In this document: one piece after another, positions 23,747-32,168 of the stretch
Numbering within the stretch: position 1 is the first letter of the stretch
Layout: every line of letters starts with the position of its first letter
From: Candidatus Binatia bacterium
GTDB taxonomy: Bacteria; Desulfobacterota; Binatia; UBA12015
DNA length: 64,000 nucleotides
Direction: 5' to 3'
NCBI GenBank assembly: GCA_036563615.1
Contig: DATCMB010000018.1
Coordinates: 293,173-357,172 of the forward strand
Program-made: the position numbers and the translations under genes
The notes under the pieces: generated by a model
Database searches by the model: none
Seen by the model: the letters and a program-made list of their open reading frames with translations, nothing else
Told to the model about the DNA's origin: nothing

Positions 23747-25717
23747 CTACGGCGCGCCGTGCGTGAAGCGTCCGTCCACCATCGTCATGTCGACGCGCGT
23801 CTTCGCGAGGTCGTGCGGGTCGAGCTCGAAGAGGTTGCGCTCGAGCACGACGAGGTCGGCGCGCTTGCCGACCTCGATCGAGCCGATCTGGTGATCGAGG
23901 CGTAGCTGGCGCGCCGCGCCCAGGGTGTTGGCGCGGATCGCTTGCGCGAGGTCGAGCTTCTGGTCGAGCGGCGGCAGCACCGGCGCGTCGGGCTTGCCGA
24001 CGAGCTGACGCGTCACCGCGACCTGCAGCGAGTCGAGCGGCTTGAAGGTCGAGAAGTAGCCCGCCGCGGGCCAGTCGGTGCCGAACGAGATCTCGCCGCC
24101 CGTGTCGAGGATCGAGCGGGCGCGGAACGTCTTCTTCTGGCGCTCGGGACCGTAGCGCTCGAGCGCGATCTCGACCGTCGCCGGGTCGGCGGAGAACCAG
24201 TTGCCGGAGAACTGCGCGATCACGCCGAGCTTGCCGAAGCGCGGGATGTCCTCGTCCTCGACGTACACCAGGTGTGCCAGCGTGTGACGACGGTCGCGCG
24301 GTGGGTTGACGCGGACCGCTTCCTCGATCGCGTCGAGCGCGACGCGCGTCGTGCGCTCGCCGATCGCGTGGATGTGCAGGTCGATGCCGGCCGCGTCCGC
24401 CTCGCGCACGACCTTCTTCCACTCCTCGACCGAGAACGGCGACTTGCCGACGTCGTCGGGCTTGTCGGCGTAGGGCTCGATGAGCCAGGCGGTGTAGCCC
24501 TCGGCGGTGCCGTCGCCGATGATCTTGAGCACGCGCGCCTGCACGACGCCGTGTGAGAAGCGTCGGTCGAGCTCTTTCACGCGCGCCACCGCGTGGTCCA
24601 CCGGTGCCTCCTTCAGCGCATGGCTCGCGACGACGCGGAACGGCAGGCGTCCTTCGCGCGCGAAGTCCGTGTAGACCTGCAGCATCCCCTCGGGGTCGTC
24701 GCCGAGCGGTGGTGCGCCGGCGTCGAACACCGTGGTGATCCCGGCCGCGGCGGCGCGCGCCGCCCAGGCGGCGAACAGCGGGTCGACGGTCTCGCGCGTC
24801 AGCGGCACGATCGCGTTGACGATCGGCAGCAGCGCCGGCAGCTCGAGCACGTAGCCCGCGAGCGCGCCCTCTTCGTCGCGCACGTAGTAGCTGAAGCCCG
24901 GCACCGGATCGGGCGTGTTGCGATCGATGCCCGCCATCTCGAGCGCCTTGCTGTTCACCCACAGGCTGTGCGCGTCGATCGAAAAAAGTAGCACCGGGCG
25001 GTCGGGGACGATGCGGTCGAGGTCGGCGCGGTTCGGCCCTTCGGACGGGAACATGTCGACGCGCCAGCCGAAGCCGCGCACCGGACCGTCGGGGTTCTCG
25101 CGCGCGTAGCGCGCGACGGCCTCGAGCGCCTGCTCCTTGTTCTCGAGCTGCAGGTCGACGCCGGCCGCGAAGAACGCGCCCACGAGCGGGTGCATGTGCC
25201 CCTCGACGAAGCCCGGCAGCAGCATGCGTCCCGCGAGCTCGACGACCTTGGTGTCGGGGCCGATCCGCTCTGCGACCTCGTCGTTCGAGCCGACGGCGAC
25301 GATTGCGCCGTCGCGCACGGCGACCGCCTCGGCCCACGGGCGTTTCGGGTCGACGGTGTAGACGCGTCCGCCGCGGAAGACGACCGAAGCCGGAGAGGTG
25401 TCGTCGCTCTTCGCGGTTGCGCCGCTGGCGGTCGGCTGTGCTTGCGCCGGCGTGCTTGCCGGCGTCTGCGTCGGAGGCGCGTCCGCCGCGGACGCGGCGC
25501 GTGGGCCGAGCAGGGCTTTCGCGGACGTCGAGAGGGCGTGGACGAGGTCGCAGGTGAGGCACATCGCGTTGCTCTCGCTGGCGCGCGCGGAGGTCGTGCG
25601 CGCGTTGCTGTCGATGATGTCGAGCGTTGGTCGGTCGGCGCGGGCGTGCGCCGAGCCGAGGCTGAGCAGACCGCCGATCGCGGCGGCGACGACGAGCGGA
25701 GCAGTAACTTTGTTCAT
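23747..25717 (-). CDS. Exported YtcJ-type metal-dependent amidohydrolase
   Basis: 656 residues from ATG 25717; a longer frame to 25849 adds only basic nonsense. Residues 1-26 form a signal peptide ending AHARA. An 80-residue low-complexity linker follows with a cysteine pair in CLTCDLVHAL and PPTQTPASTPAQAQPTAS. The amidohydrolase-3 domain starts at VFRGGRVYTVDP, with the metal HxH in GHMHPLV, further histidines in DLHIHAIGERT and TLAHLVY, and the aspartate in SFGTDWPAAGYF. YtcJ proteins hydrolyse amides or formamides; the periplasmic placement is less usual. The substrate is unknown. There is no clear Shine-Dalgarno; a 22 bp palindrome lies 24 bp upstream of the start. Confidence 0.88.
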   Translation of the reverse strand: MNKVTAPLVVAAAIGGLLSLGSAHARADRPTLDIIDSNARTTSARASESNAMCLTCDLVHALSTSAKALLGPRAASAADAPPTQTPASTPAQAQPTASGATAKSDDTSPASVVFRGGRVYTVDPKRPWAEAVAVRDGAIVAVGSNDEVAERIGPDTKVVELAGRMLLPGFVEGHMHPLVGAFFAAGVDLQLENKEQALEAVARYARENPDGPVRGFGWRVDMFPSEGPNRADLDRIVPDRPVLLFSIDAHSLWVNSKALEMAGIDRNTPDPVPGFSYYVRDEEGALAGYVLELPALLPIVNAIVPLTRETVDPLFAAWAARAAAAGITTVFDAGAPPLGDDPEGMLQVYTDFAREGRLPFRVVASHALKEAPVDHAVARVKELDRRFSHGVVQARVLKIIGDGTAEGYTAWLIEPYADKPDDVGKSPFSVEEWKKVVREADAAGIDLHIHAIGERTTRVALDAIEEAVRVNPPRDRRHTLAHLVYVEDEDIPRFGKLGVIAQFSGNWFSADPATVEIALERYGPERQKKTFRARSILDTGGEISFGTDWPAAGYFSTFKPLDSLQVAVTRQLVGKPDAPVLPPLDQKLDLAQAIRANTLGAARQLRLDHQIGSIEVGKRADLVVLERNLFELDPHDLAKTRVDMTMVDGRFTHGAP

Positions 25718-26136
25718 GACGAGAGCCTGTCGAGACTGCGGGCGCGTCGATCTCGACGCGCCGCTCGCGCGCACGAGCGCGCGCCCCGTGCGTTCTCCGC
25801 GGGCGCGACGCGCGCGGCGTCGCCGACCTGGGAGCGCCGACGGACGCAACGCGCTGCGTGAACGCGGTGCTCTGTGCTGGGTTTCGACGGTGGGCGGAGC
25901 GGGCTTTAGAGACGCGGCGAGTCAGGCGTGCGCGGCAGCAACCGCGTGAGCGTCGCGCCGATGGAGGCATTCGCGTCCGGCATCATTGCTTGACGATCGC
26001 GAGATGGTGCTCCGCTTCTGCGATCGACTGCTCGTCCGCGACGCTCTTTCGGGTCGAGCGCTCGCCGTCCCGCGACGCTCGCCGCGTGCGGCTACGCCGC
26101 TCGGCGGCGTGCTTCGCGCTCGGGAAAGTGTCGAGG
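25718..26136. other. Intergenic region upstream of the amidohydrolase, gene-free
   Basis: About 420 bp between the amidohydrolase start and the tRNA 3' end. Open frames here are arginine-rich and without ribosome-binding sites. Apart from the palindrome at 25741-25762 I see no gene. It must hold the amidohydrolase promoter and the tRNA terminator; neither is distinct. Confidence 0.4.
25741..25762. repeat. 22 bp palindrome upstream of the amidohydrolase
   Basis: GGCGCGTCGA (25741-25750), TC, then TCGACGCGCC (25753-25762): ten perfect pairs with a 2 nt centre. It is too tight for a good RNA hairpin loop, so a dimeric repressor site is more likely. It lies 24 bp upstream of ATG 25717. Confidence 0.5.
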
Positions 26137-26219
26137 TGCCGGAGGCGGGACTTGAACCCGCACTCGGTTGCCCGAACCGGATTTTGAGTCCGGCGCGTCT
26201 GCCATTCCGCCACTCCGGC
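26137..26219 (-). tRNA. tRNA-Leu (anticodon CAA)
   Basis: On the minus strand the acceptor stem GCCGGAG pairs with CTCCGGC. The D arm is GCGGAATGGCAGACGC. The anticodon stem CCGGA/TCCGG has loop CTCAAAA, giving anticodon CAA for UUG codons. A long variable arm (TTCGGGCAACCGAGT) and the T arm GCGGGTTCAAGTCCCGC follow. The class II variable arm and the A discriminator fit leucine. The terminal CCA is not encoded (ACCT follows). It stands alone. Confidence 0.96.
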
Positions 26220-26741
26220 ACGGGAGGAAGCGAGCCCTCGGGGATTACCGCACGGCCGCTCGCCTTGCACGGCGGACGACGTGCGCTGCGTCGACCGGCC
26301 GCCGAAGGCTCGCGCGGCCGCGCCTTCCGTGGCGCGGCCGCGTCGGGGGGACCGCCGCGCTCCCGGGGGTGGCCGCGAAGCGGGCGGCTCGTGCGTCCAT
26401 GCACGACACGAGGCGATCCTCGGGCCGGCATGCGGCGGAGGTGCGACCGCGTGCGCGCGTCGAAGAGCGCCTGATTCCGCCACCTTGTGCGCCAACGGGT
26501 GACCGGATTGCAAGCCGACGAAGCCTCGCTCTCCGGCAACGCCGCGAGGCCACGCGCACGAAGCCGTCCGCTTTCCGCCCGCTGGCCCGTGCACGCGACG
26601 GAAGCGGCGCGCCGCGCGCCAGCGACGCCCGGACGCCGGACGATCACCCACCGGCGCCTGCAGTTGAACTACCTCCCCGATGCGGCGATGGTGACCGCGC
26701 CGACGCGCCAGGCGGTGGCGGTCCGACGAGGGAGGGAGGCG
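26220..26741. other. Intergenic region after the tRNA gene, no gene seen
   Basis: About 520 bp between tRNA-Leu and the small membrane-protein gene. A forward frame from 26487 continues into the membrane protein but has no start signal and an arginine/alanine-rich composition, so I treat it as non-coding. No tRNA, repeat array or integrase remnant is visible. It contains the tRNA promoter (not clearly resolved) and the ribosome-binding site at the right end. Confidence 0.4.
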
Positions 26742-27083
26742 ATGTACCTGATCCTGCAGTGGTTCTTGAGCGCGCTCAGCCTGATGATCGTCGCGCACAT
26801 CGTGCCGGGCTTCAGCGTGCGGAGCTTCGGCTCGGCGCTGCTCGCGTCGCTGGTGATCGGTCTGGTCAACGCGACCGTCGGGCTGGTGCTGAAGATCCTG
26901 ACCTTCCCGCTGACGATCCTCACCTTCGGGTTGTTCCTGCTGGTGATCAACGGGCTCATGATCCAGCTCGCCTCGGCGATGCTGGACGGCTTTCACGTCA
27001 CGGGATTCTGGCCCGCGTTCTTCGGCGCGATCGTGCTCTCGGTGCTGAACGCGATCTGGCGCTCGCTCGTGCTCGGCGACTGA
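26742..27083 (+). CDS. Phage-holin-4-family (YvlD-like) membrane protein
   Basis: 113 residues, four transmembrane segments: ILQWFLSALSLMIVAHIVP, ALLASLVIGLVNATVGLVLK, LPLTILTF-type segment through GLFLLVINGLMIQLA, and WPAFFGAIVLSVLNAIW. The pattern V-P-G-F in the first loop and N-A-T/N-A-I in helices 2 and 4 fits the PF04020 (phage holin 4_2, YvlD) family, widespread in non-phage contexts. Function is uncertain; YvlD-type proteins are linked to envelope stress in Bacillus. The start ATG 26742 has GGGAGGGAGGCG upstream. Confidence 0.85.
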   Translation: MYLILQWFLSALSLMIVAHIVPGFSVRSFGSALLASLVIGLVNATVGLVLKILTFPLTILTFGLFLLVINGLMIQLASAMLDGFHVTGFWPAFFGAIVLSVLNAIWRSLVLGD

Positions 27084-27119
27084 CGGCCGACGCCGCTCTG
27101 CCGACGCGCGCGCGACGGC

Positions 27120-27824
27120 CTACGACGCCGACGCGCCGCCGTTCAGATACGCGGCAATCTCGTCCGCGATCTGGCCGCCGAGCTGCTGGATCTCGCGCTC
27201 GGTCGCGTTGCGCGAGACGACGAACTTCGCCGCCATCGCGTAGGGGTTCATCATCACCAGACCGCCCGGCGTCTTCCGGCTCTGCGCCGAGTCGGAGAAG
27301 CTCAGGAGCTGCGTGCGCGCGCCGTCGCGCATCGCGACGACGTCGACCTGCACCTCGACCTGCGACTCGCCGGTCCCGAAGCCGACCGTCGCGCTGCGCG
27401 CGGCGTTGCCCGGGTCGACGTTGACGATGCGCCCGCCGACGATCCAGCCGTTGCTCGGCGTCGGCTGATCGGGCTGGACACGGATCGCGGGGACGCCGAG
27501 CTGCTTCGCGTTGAGGGCGTCGGTGATGCTCTGCGCGAGCAGGCCGATCGCCTCGTCCTCGGTCGGCGGGCCGCCGAGCACCGGCCTGCGGCCGAGCAGG
27601 CTCGCGAGCGGCCGCGGACGCTGGTTGGCTTCCTGCTGCAGGTCGCCGAGCACGCCCGAGCTCTGCTTGATGGCGCTCGGGTCGACCTCGAAGCTCGACA
27701 CGTAGATCGCGACCGGGCGCGCGCCCGAAGCCGGCGGCGGCGCTTCGCTGAGGTTGCTGACGCGGGTCGCGGCGCAGCCGGCGAGGGCAGCGGCGAGAAG
27801 ACAAAAAAAGGTCGCGTTCTTCAT
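27120..27824 (-). CDS. DUF4410-type lipoprotein
   Basis: 234 residues. Signal and lipobox FFCLLAAALAGC put the acylated cysteine at residue 17; alanines follow, so outer-membrane retention is likely. The middle holds PVAIYVSSFEVDPSAI, SITDALNAKQLGVPAIRV and NGWIVGGRIVNVDPGNAARSA, the style of DUF4410 proteins, whose function is not established. Beta strands at residues 150-180 (SQVEVQVDVVAMRDG) resemble LPS-assembly or TolB-type small domains. It converges with the small membrane-protein gene across 36 bp. Confidence 0.82.
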   Translation of the reverse strand: MKNATFFCLLAAALAGCAATRVSNLSEAPPPASGARPVAIYVSSFEVDPSAIKQSSGVLGDLQQEANQRPRPLASLLGRRPVLGGPPTEDEAIGLLAQSITDALNAKQLGVPAIRVQPDQPTPSNGWIVGGRIVNVDPGNAARSATVGFGTGESQVEVQVDVVAMRDGARTQLLSFSDSAQSRKTPGGLVMMNPYAMAAKFVVSRNATEREIQQLGGQIADEIAAYLNGGASAS

Positions 27825-28025
27825 TCGTAGGCAGGCATAGCGGATCGCCGCCGTGACCGAAAACGAACGCCGACCGCGCAGGCGCTCGGGCGAGGCGCAT
27901 GCGCTGCTCGCGCGCATCGGGGGGCGCAGGCGCCGCGAAATTCCGCATTGCCCGCGGCCGAGCACTCGGCCATCATGTGGGCTTCCGAGCGGACCTCCAT
28001 CCCGCTTCACCGGAGACACGCGATC

Positions 28026-29432
28026 ATGCCCAATCACGCGTACCTGCCGGCTGCGGCCGGCTCGCGGCTGCTGTTGCTCGTTCGTTCCTGTCGCCCGCAA
28101 GGCACCCCGCGCCGGCGTCTCGCGCTGGCGCTCGGGCTCGTCAGCGCGCTGGCGCTCGTCGCCCAGGACGCGCACGCCGACACCCGCTGCGGCAGCGCGC
28201 TGCAGAAAAACGTCTGCCTCGAGGCGACCGGGAGCTGTCTGCCCTTCGCCGATCCCGGCCCCGCGAACAGCCCGTGGCCGCTCTTCCAGCAGAACCCGCA
28301 GCACACCGGACACGCCCCGTTCGCCGGCCCGACCTGCGGCAACGAGATCTGGACGACCAAGATCAAGGGCAAGATCCTGAGCACGCCGGCGATCGGCGAG
28401 GACGGGACGCTGTTCTTCGCGTCGGCGAAGTACCCGATCTGCGCCCTCAACCCGGCGAACGGCGACGTCTACTGGTGCCAGACCGACAACCAAGGGAAGC
28501 TGCCCGACTACTCGTCGCCGGCGGTCGGCAACGACGGCATGCTCTACGTCGGCACGCGCGACAACGACCTCTGGGCGATCGACATCCCGCCGACCAACGC
28601 CAGCATCGCGCCGGTCGCGTGGCGCCAGAAGGTCTGCACCGACGGCGACATCACGACCTCGCCGTCGATCGGCCCCGACGGCGTCGTCTACATGGGCTCC
28701 GACTCGCTCGGCGGCGGCACCATCATGGCGATGTGCCCGGGCACCGAGCGGCGCATCAAGTGGTGCATCAACCCGCTCGGCGGCGGCATCAAGAACGTGT
28801 CGCCGGCGCTCAGCCCCGACGGCTCGCAGGTCTACATCACGCACGGCGGCGCGTTCGTCGCGTCCCTCTCGACCGCGACCGGCGTGAAGAACTGGGAGGT
28901 GCAGCTCGAGGCCAAGCGCAACGGCGTACGCGGCGCGAACTACACCCCGGTCGTCCATCCGACCACGGGCAAGATCTACATCGGCTTCGACGAGGGACTC
29001 TTCGTCGTGACGCCGCCGCCGTCGCTGCCGGGTACGCCGACGACGCAGCTGCTGTTCCCCACGGCCGCGCTCTTCAAGGAGCGCATCGAGTCGCCGCCCG
29101 CGATCGACACGACCAACGGCACGATCTTCTTCCTCGCGTCGCGCGGTCAGAAGACGTCGCTCTACGCGATCGGCTTCAACGGCCTGCTCAAGTGGAAGAA
29201 GGACTACACCCAGCTCGGTCGCGGGCGCGCCCGCAACACGCCCCCGGTGATCGACGCGAACGGCAACGTCTACGTGGTGATGAAGAAGGCGCTGCACGCG
29301 TTCGACAAGAACGGCAACCTGCTGTTCACCAAGCAGACGAAGAAGAAGTTCGAGACCGCGCCGATCCTCGCGCCCGGGCGCTTGTACGTCGGTCAGGTCG
29401 ACGGCACGATCTACGCGCTCGGCGACTGCTGA
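28026..29432 (+). CDS. Exported PQQ-like beta-propeller protein
   Basis: 468 residues from ATG 28026; a start at 27948 would add 26 residues. An N-terminal export signal is visible (LALALGLVSALALVAQDAHA), somewhat late because of a basic stretch. The mature part has repeated blades of the PQQ/quinoprotein-like type: TPAIGEDGTLFFASAKYPICALNP, SSPAVGNDGMLYVGT, TSPSIGPDGVVYMGS, SPALSPDGSQVYITH and DANGNVYVVMKKALHAF. Several cysteine pairs suggest disulfides. No PQQ-binding catalytic residues are evident, so it may be a scaffold like BamB rather than a dehydrogenase. Location is periplasmic or surface. Confidence 0.82.
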   Translation: MPNHAYLPAAAGSRLLLLVRSCRPQGTPRRRLALALGLVSALALVAQDAHADTRCGSALQKNVCLEATGSCLPFADPGPANSPWPLFQQNPQHTGHAPFAGPTCGNEIWTTKIKGKILSTPAIGEDGTLFFASAKYPICALNPANGDVYWCQTDNQGKLPDYSSPAVGNDGMLYVGTRDNDLWAIDIPPTNASIAPVAWRQKVCTDGDITTSPSIGPDGVVYMGSDSLGGGTIMAMCPGTERRIKWCINPLGGGIKNVSPALSPDGSQVYITHGGAFVASLSTATGVKNWEVQLEAKRNGVRGANYTPVVHPTTGKIYIGFDEGLFVVTPPPSLPGTPTTQLLFPTAALFKERIESPPAIDTTNGTIFFLASRGQKTSLYAIGFNGLLKWKKDYTQLGRGRARNTPPVIDANGNVYVVMKKALHAFDKNGNLLFTKQTKKKFETAPILAPGRLYVGQVDGTIYALGDC

Positions 29433-29466
29433 CGGAGCGATTCGGCGACTGCCGAAGGGACGTGCG

Positions 29467-30081
29467 ATGAAGCTCTACACCTCGATCGGACCCAATCCGC
29501 GCACTGTGCGGATGTTCATGATCGAGAAGGGCATCGAGCTGCCGAAGGTCGAGCTCGACCTGCTGGGCGGCGAGAACCGCCGTCCGCCGTACACCGACAA
29601 GAACCCCGCCGGGCAGAGCCCGGCGCTCGAGCTCGACGACGGCCGCGTGATCGGCGAGACGGTCGCGATCTGCGAGTACCTCGAGGAGCTGCATCCCCTG
29701 CCGGCGCTCATCGGCACGACACCCGAGGAGCGCGCCGAGACCCGCATGTGGCAGCGCCGCGTCGAGCTGCTGATCACCGAGCACCTCTACAACGCGTTCC
29801 GCTGGTCGGAGGGCATCGAGCTCTTCCGGCCGCGCATGCCGGTGCTGCCCGAGGCCGCAGACGGCTTGAAGGCGCTCGTCCGCCAGCGGCTCGCCTGGCT
29901 CGACGGCCTGCTGGCCGGCAAGAGCTGGCTCGCCGGCGAGCGCTTCACGCTCGCGGACATCATCCTGTTCTCCGCGCTCGACTTCGGCCGCACCGTCAAG
30001 CAACCGTTCGACGAGTCGCTGGTGAATCTGAAGGCCTGGTTCGAGCGCGTCGCGGCGCGGCCGAGCGCGCAGGCCGGCTGA
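29467..30081 (+). CDS. Glutathione S-transferase
   Basis: 204 residues. The thioredoxin-like N-terminal domain (MKLYTSIGPNPRTVRMFMIEKGI) has serine in the position usual for the catalytic residue and the cis-proline segment GQSPALEL, then the glutathione-binding GETVAICEYLEELHP. The C-terminal helical domain contains LAGERFTLADIILFSALDFG with the N-capping box. It should conjugate glutathione or isomerise glutathionylated compounds in the cytosol. It follows the propeller gene after 34 bp with GAAGGGACGTGCG upstream, possibly on one transcript, although function is unlikely to be shared. Confidence 0.92.
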   Translation: MKLYTSIGPNPRTVRMFMIEKGIELPKVELDLLGGENRRPPYTDKNPAGQSPALELDDGRVIGETVAICEYLEELHPLPALIGTTPEERAETRMWQRRVELLITEHLYNAFRWSEGIELFRPRMPVLPEAADGLKALVRQRLAWLDGLLAGKSWLAGERFTLADIILFSALDFGRTVKQPFDESLVNLKAWFERVAARPSAQAG

Positions 30082-30097
30082 CGTCGCGCGCGTAAGC

Positions 30098-30117
30098 GGC
30101 GGCGCGCTCGCGCCGCC
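30098..30117. terminator. GC-rich stem-loop between convergent GST and GH3 genes
   Basis: GGCGGCGCG (30098-30106) pairs with CGCGCCGCC (30109-30117) across a 2 nt centre (effective loop about 6 nt). It lies midway in the 48 bp convergent gap, so it could end both transcripts. It lacks T-tracts on either side. Confidence 0.5.
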
Positions 30118-30129
30118 CGCGCGCGCGGT

Positions 30130-32157
30130 TCAGTGCTTGACCCGGAAGCTCGCCCGCAGCGGCAGGTCGCGTGACGACCCGCCGACCCACGCGACGTACT
30201 CGACGTCCTCGATCCGCCACGCGCCCGCGCCCTCGTCCCAGTAGGCGAGCTCCGCGGCGGGAACCTCGAGCACGACCGTCGCCGTCTCGCCCGGCGCGAC
30301 GTGCACACGCTCGAACGCGCGCAGGTCGCGCGGCGCGCGCTCGACGCGCGAGCCCTGCGCGCCGACGTAGAGCTGCACGACCTCGTCGGCCGCGACCGCT
30401 CCCGTGTTCGCGACCTCGACGTGCGCGCGCAGCACGCCGTCGGGTGCAATCGCGTCGGACTCGAGCGTCAAGCTGCGGTACGCGAACGTCGTGTACGAGA
30501 GCCCGAAGCCGAACGGGAAGCGCGGCTCCTCGCCCGCGGCGTCGAGCAGCCGGTAGCCGTGCAGGAAGCCGTACTCGACCTCGTCGCGGTCGTTCGCCCA
30601 GGGCGGGAGCTGGTCTTCCGAGCGCGGGAAGGTGATCGGCAGACGGCCCGACGGCGCGACCTCGCCGAGCAGGACCTCGGCGATCGCGTGCCCGCCCTCC
30701 ATGCCGGGATACCAGGCCATGAGCACGGCCGGCACCTGATCGATCCAGCGCTCGACGACGATCGCGCTGCCGCCCTCGAGCACGACGACCGTGCGCGGGT
30801 TCGCGCGCGCGACGTCGAGGATCAGCCGCTCGTGCTCGTCCGACAGCTCGAGCCGCGTGCGGTCGCCCGCCGCCACCTGGCCCTCGCCCTCGTCCTCGTA
30901 GGTCAGGCCCGCGACGACGATCGCGACGTCGGCCTGCGCGATGCGCGCGAGGTCCTCTGCGGTTGGCGTGTCGGTCGCGACGACGTCGAGCGTGAAGCCG
31001 TGCGCGCGCTCCTCGAAGGCCGCGCGCGGCGTGACGGCGTACGGCGGCGAGACGTAGCTGCTGCCGCGATCGCCGAGGTTCTTCTCGTCGGCGAGCGCAC
31101 CGACGAGCGCGATGCGCCGCGTCTGCGTGCGGTCGATCGGCAGCAGGGCGCCGTCGTTCTTCAGCAGCACGATCGACTTGCGCGCGACCTCTCGCGCGAG
31201 CGCGGTGTGCTCGGCGCAGGCGACGATCGTCGGGTCGAGCGGCAGCGGGCCGTCGTAGATGTCGAAGCGGAACATGATCCGCAGGATGCGGCGGACGGCG
31301 TCGTCGATGAGCGCCTCGCTCACCGCGCCCGACTCGACCGCCTGACGCAGGCGCTCGCCGTACACCTTGGCGCACGGCATCTCGATGTCGAGCCCGGCGC
31401 GCACCGACCCCACGGTGTCGTGCATGCCGAAGATCCAGTCGGATTCGACGAAGCCGTCGTAGCCCCACTCCTCTTTCAGGATGCGGCGCAGCAGCAGCTC
31501 GTGCTCGGCGCACCAGACGCCGTTCACGCGGTTGTACGCGGCCATCATCGAGCCGACGCCCGCGCGCACGACGCGGTGGAAGTGCGGCAGGTAGACCTCG
31601 CGCAGCGTGCGCTCGGAGAGGTTCGCGCTCACCGTGAAGCGGTTGTTCTCGATGCTGTTGACCGCGTAGTGCTTGACGCTGGCGACGACGTGGCGCTGCG
31701 CGCCCTCGACGAACGCGGCACCCATGACGCCGACGTGGTGCGTGTCCTCGCCGTAGGTCTCCTGCGCGCGGCCCCAGCGCGGGTGGCGCAGCAGGTTGAC
31801 CACCGGCGCCAGGATGACGTTGCCGCCGCGCGCCAGCGTCTCGACGCCGATCGCCTCGCCGACGCGCCGCTCGAGGTCCGGATCGAAGGTCGCGCCGCGC
31901 GCCATGCCGACGGGGAACGCCGTCGTCTCGCCCGCGCGCACGCCGCGCGGCCCGTCGACCATGCGGAAGCCCGGGATGCCGAGCCGCTCGTTCGCCGGCG
32001 TGTGGTAGAGGCCGTCGATTGCCTCCATCTGCAGGCCGCTCATCTGCTCGATCTTCTCCTCGAGCGTCATGCGGCGCAGCAGATCCTCGACGCGCTCCTC
32101 GACCGGGCGCGCGGGGTCGCGGAACGGTCCGCTCTCCACCTGGGGGCGATCGCTCAT
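30130..32157 (-). CDS. Glycoside hydrolase family 3 beta-glucosidase
   Basis: 675 residues from ATG 32157. The N-terminal (beta/alpha)8 domain begins VEERVEDLLRRMTLEEKIEQMSG and carries the substrate block DGPRGVR, the KH pair at 162-163 (SVKHYAVNS) and the nucleophile D240 in GFVESDW. The second domain contains KSIVLLKNDGALLPI and GDRGSSYVSPPYAVTP; the C-terminal fibronectin-III-like domain runs from PFGFGLSYTTFAYRSL. No signal peptide, so it should act on glucosides inside the cell. TAGGGT ends 8 nt before the ATG without a Shine-Dalgarno site, so its message may be leaderless. It follows the PiT gene closely but is functionally unrelated. Confidence 0.93.
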   Translation of the reverse strand: MSDRPQVESGPFRDPARPVEERVEDLLRRMTLEEKIEQMSGLQMEAIDGLYHTPANERLGIPGFRMVDGPRGVRAGETTAFPVGMARGATFDPDLERRVGEAIGVETLARGGNVILAPVVNLLRHPRWGRAQETYGEDTHHVGVMGAAFVEGAQRHVVASVKHYAVNSIENNRFTVSANLSERTLREVYLPHFHRVVRAGVGSMMAAYNRVNGVWCAEHELLLRRILKEEWGYDGFVESDWIFGMHDTVGSVRAGLDIEMPCAKVYGERLRQAVESGAVSEALIDDAVRRILRIMFRFDIYDGPLPLDPTIVACAEHTALAREVARKSIVLLKNDGALLPIDRTQTRRIALVGALADEKNLGDRGSSYVSPPYAVTPRAAFEERAHGFTLDVVATDTPTAEDLARIAQADVAIVVAGLTYEDEGEGQVAAGDRTRLELSDEHERLILDVARANPRTVVVLEGGSAIVVERWIDQVPAVLMAWYPGMEGGHAIAEVLLGEVAPSGRLPITFPRSEDQLPPWANDRDEVEYGFLHGYRLLDAAGEEPRFPFGFGLSYTTFAYRSLTLESDAIAPDGVLRAHVEVANTGAVAADEVVQLYVGAQGSRVERAPRDLRAFERVHVAPGETATVVLEVPAAELAYWDEGAGAWRIEDVEYVAWVGGSSRDLPLRASFRVKH

Positions 32158-32168
32158 GGCGCTGGACC

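Noticed and set aside
26137..26741. Possible integration site at the tRNA-Leu gene
   Set aside because: No integrase, no repeated tRNA 3' end and no change of composition next to it; the neighbouring holin-like protein belongs to a common non-phage family.
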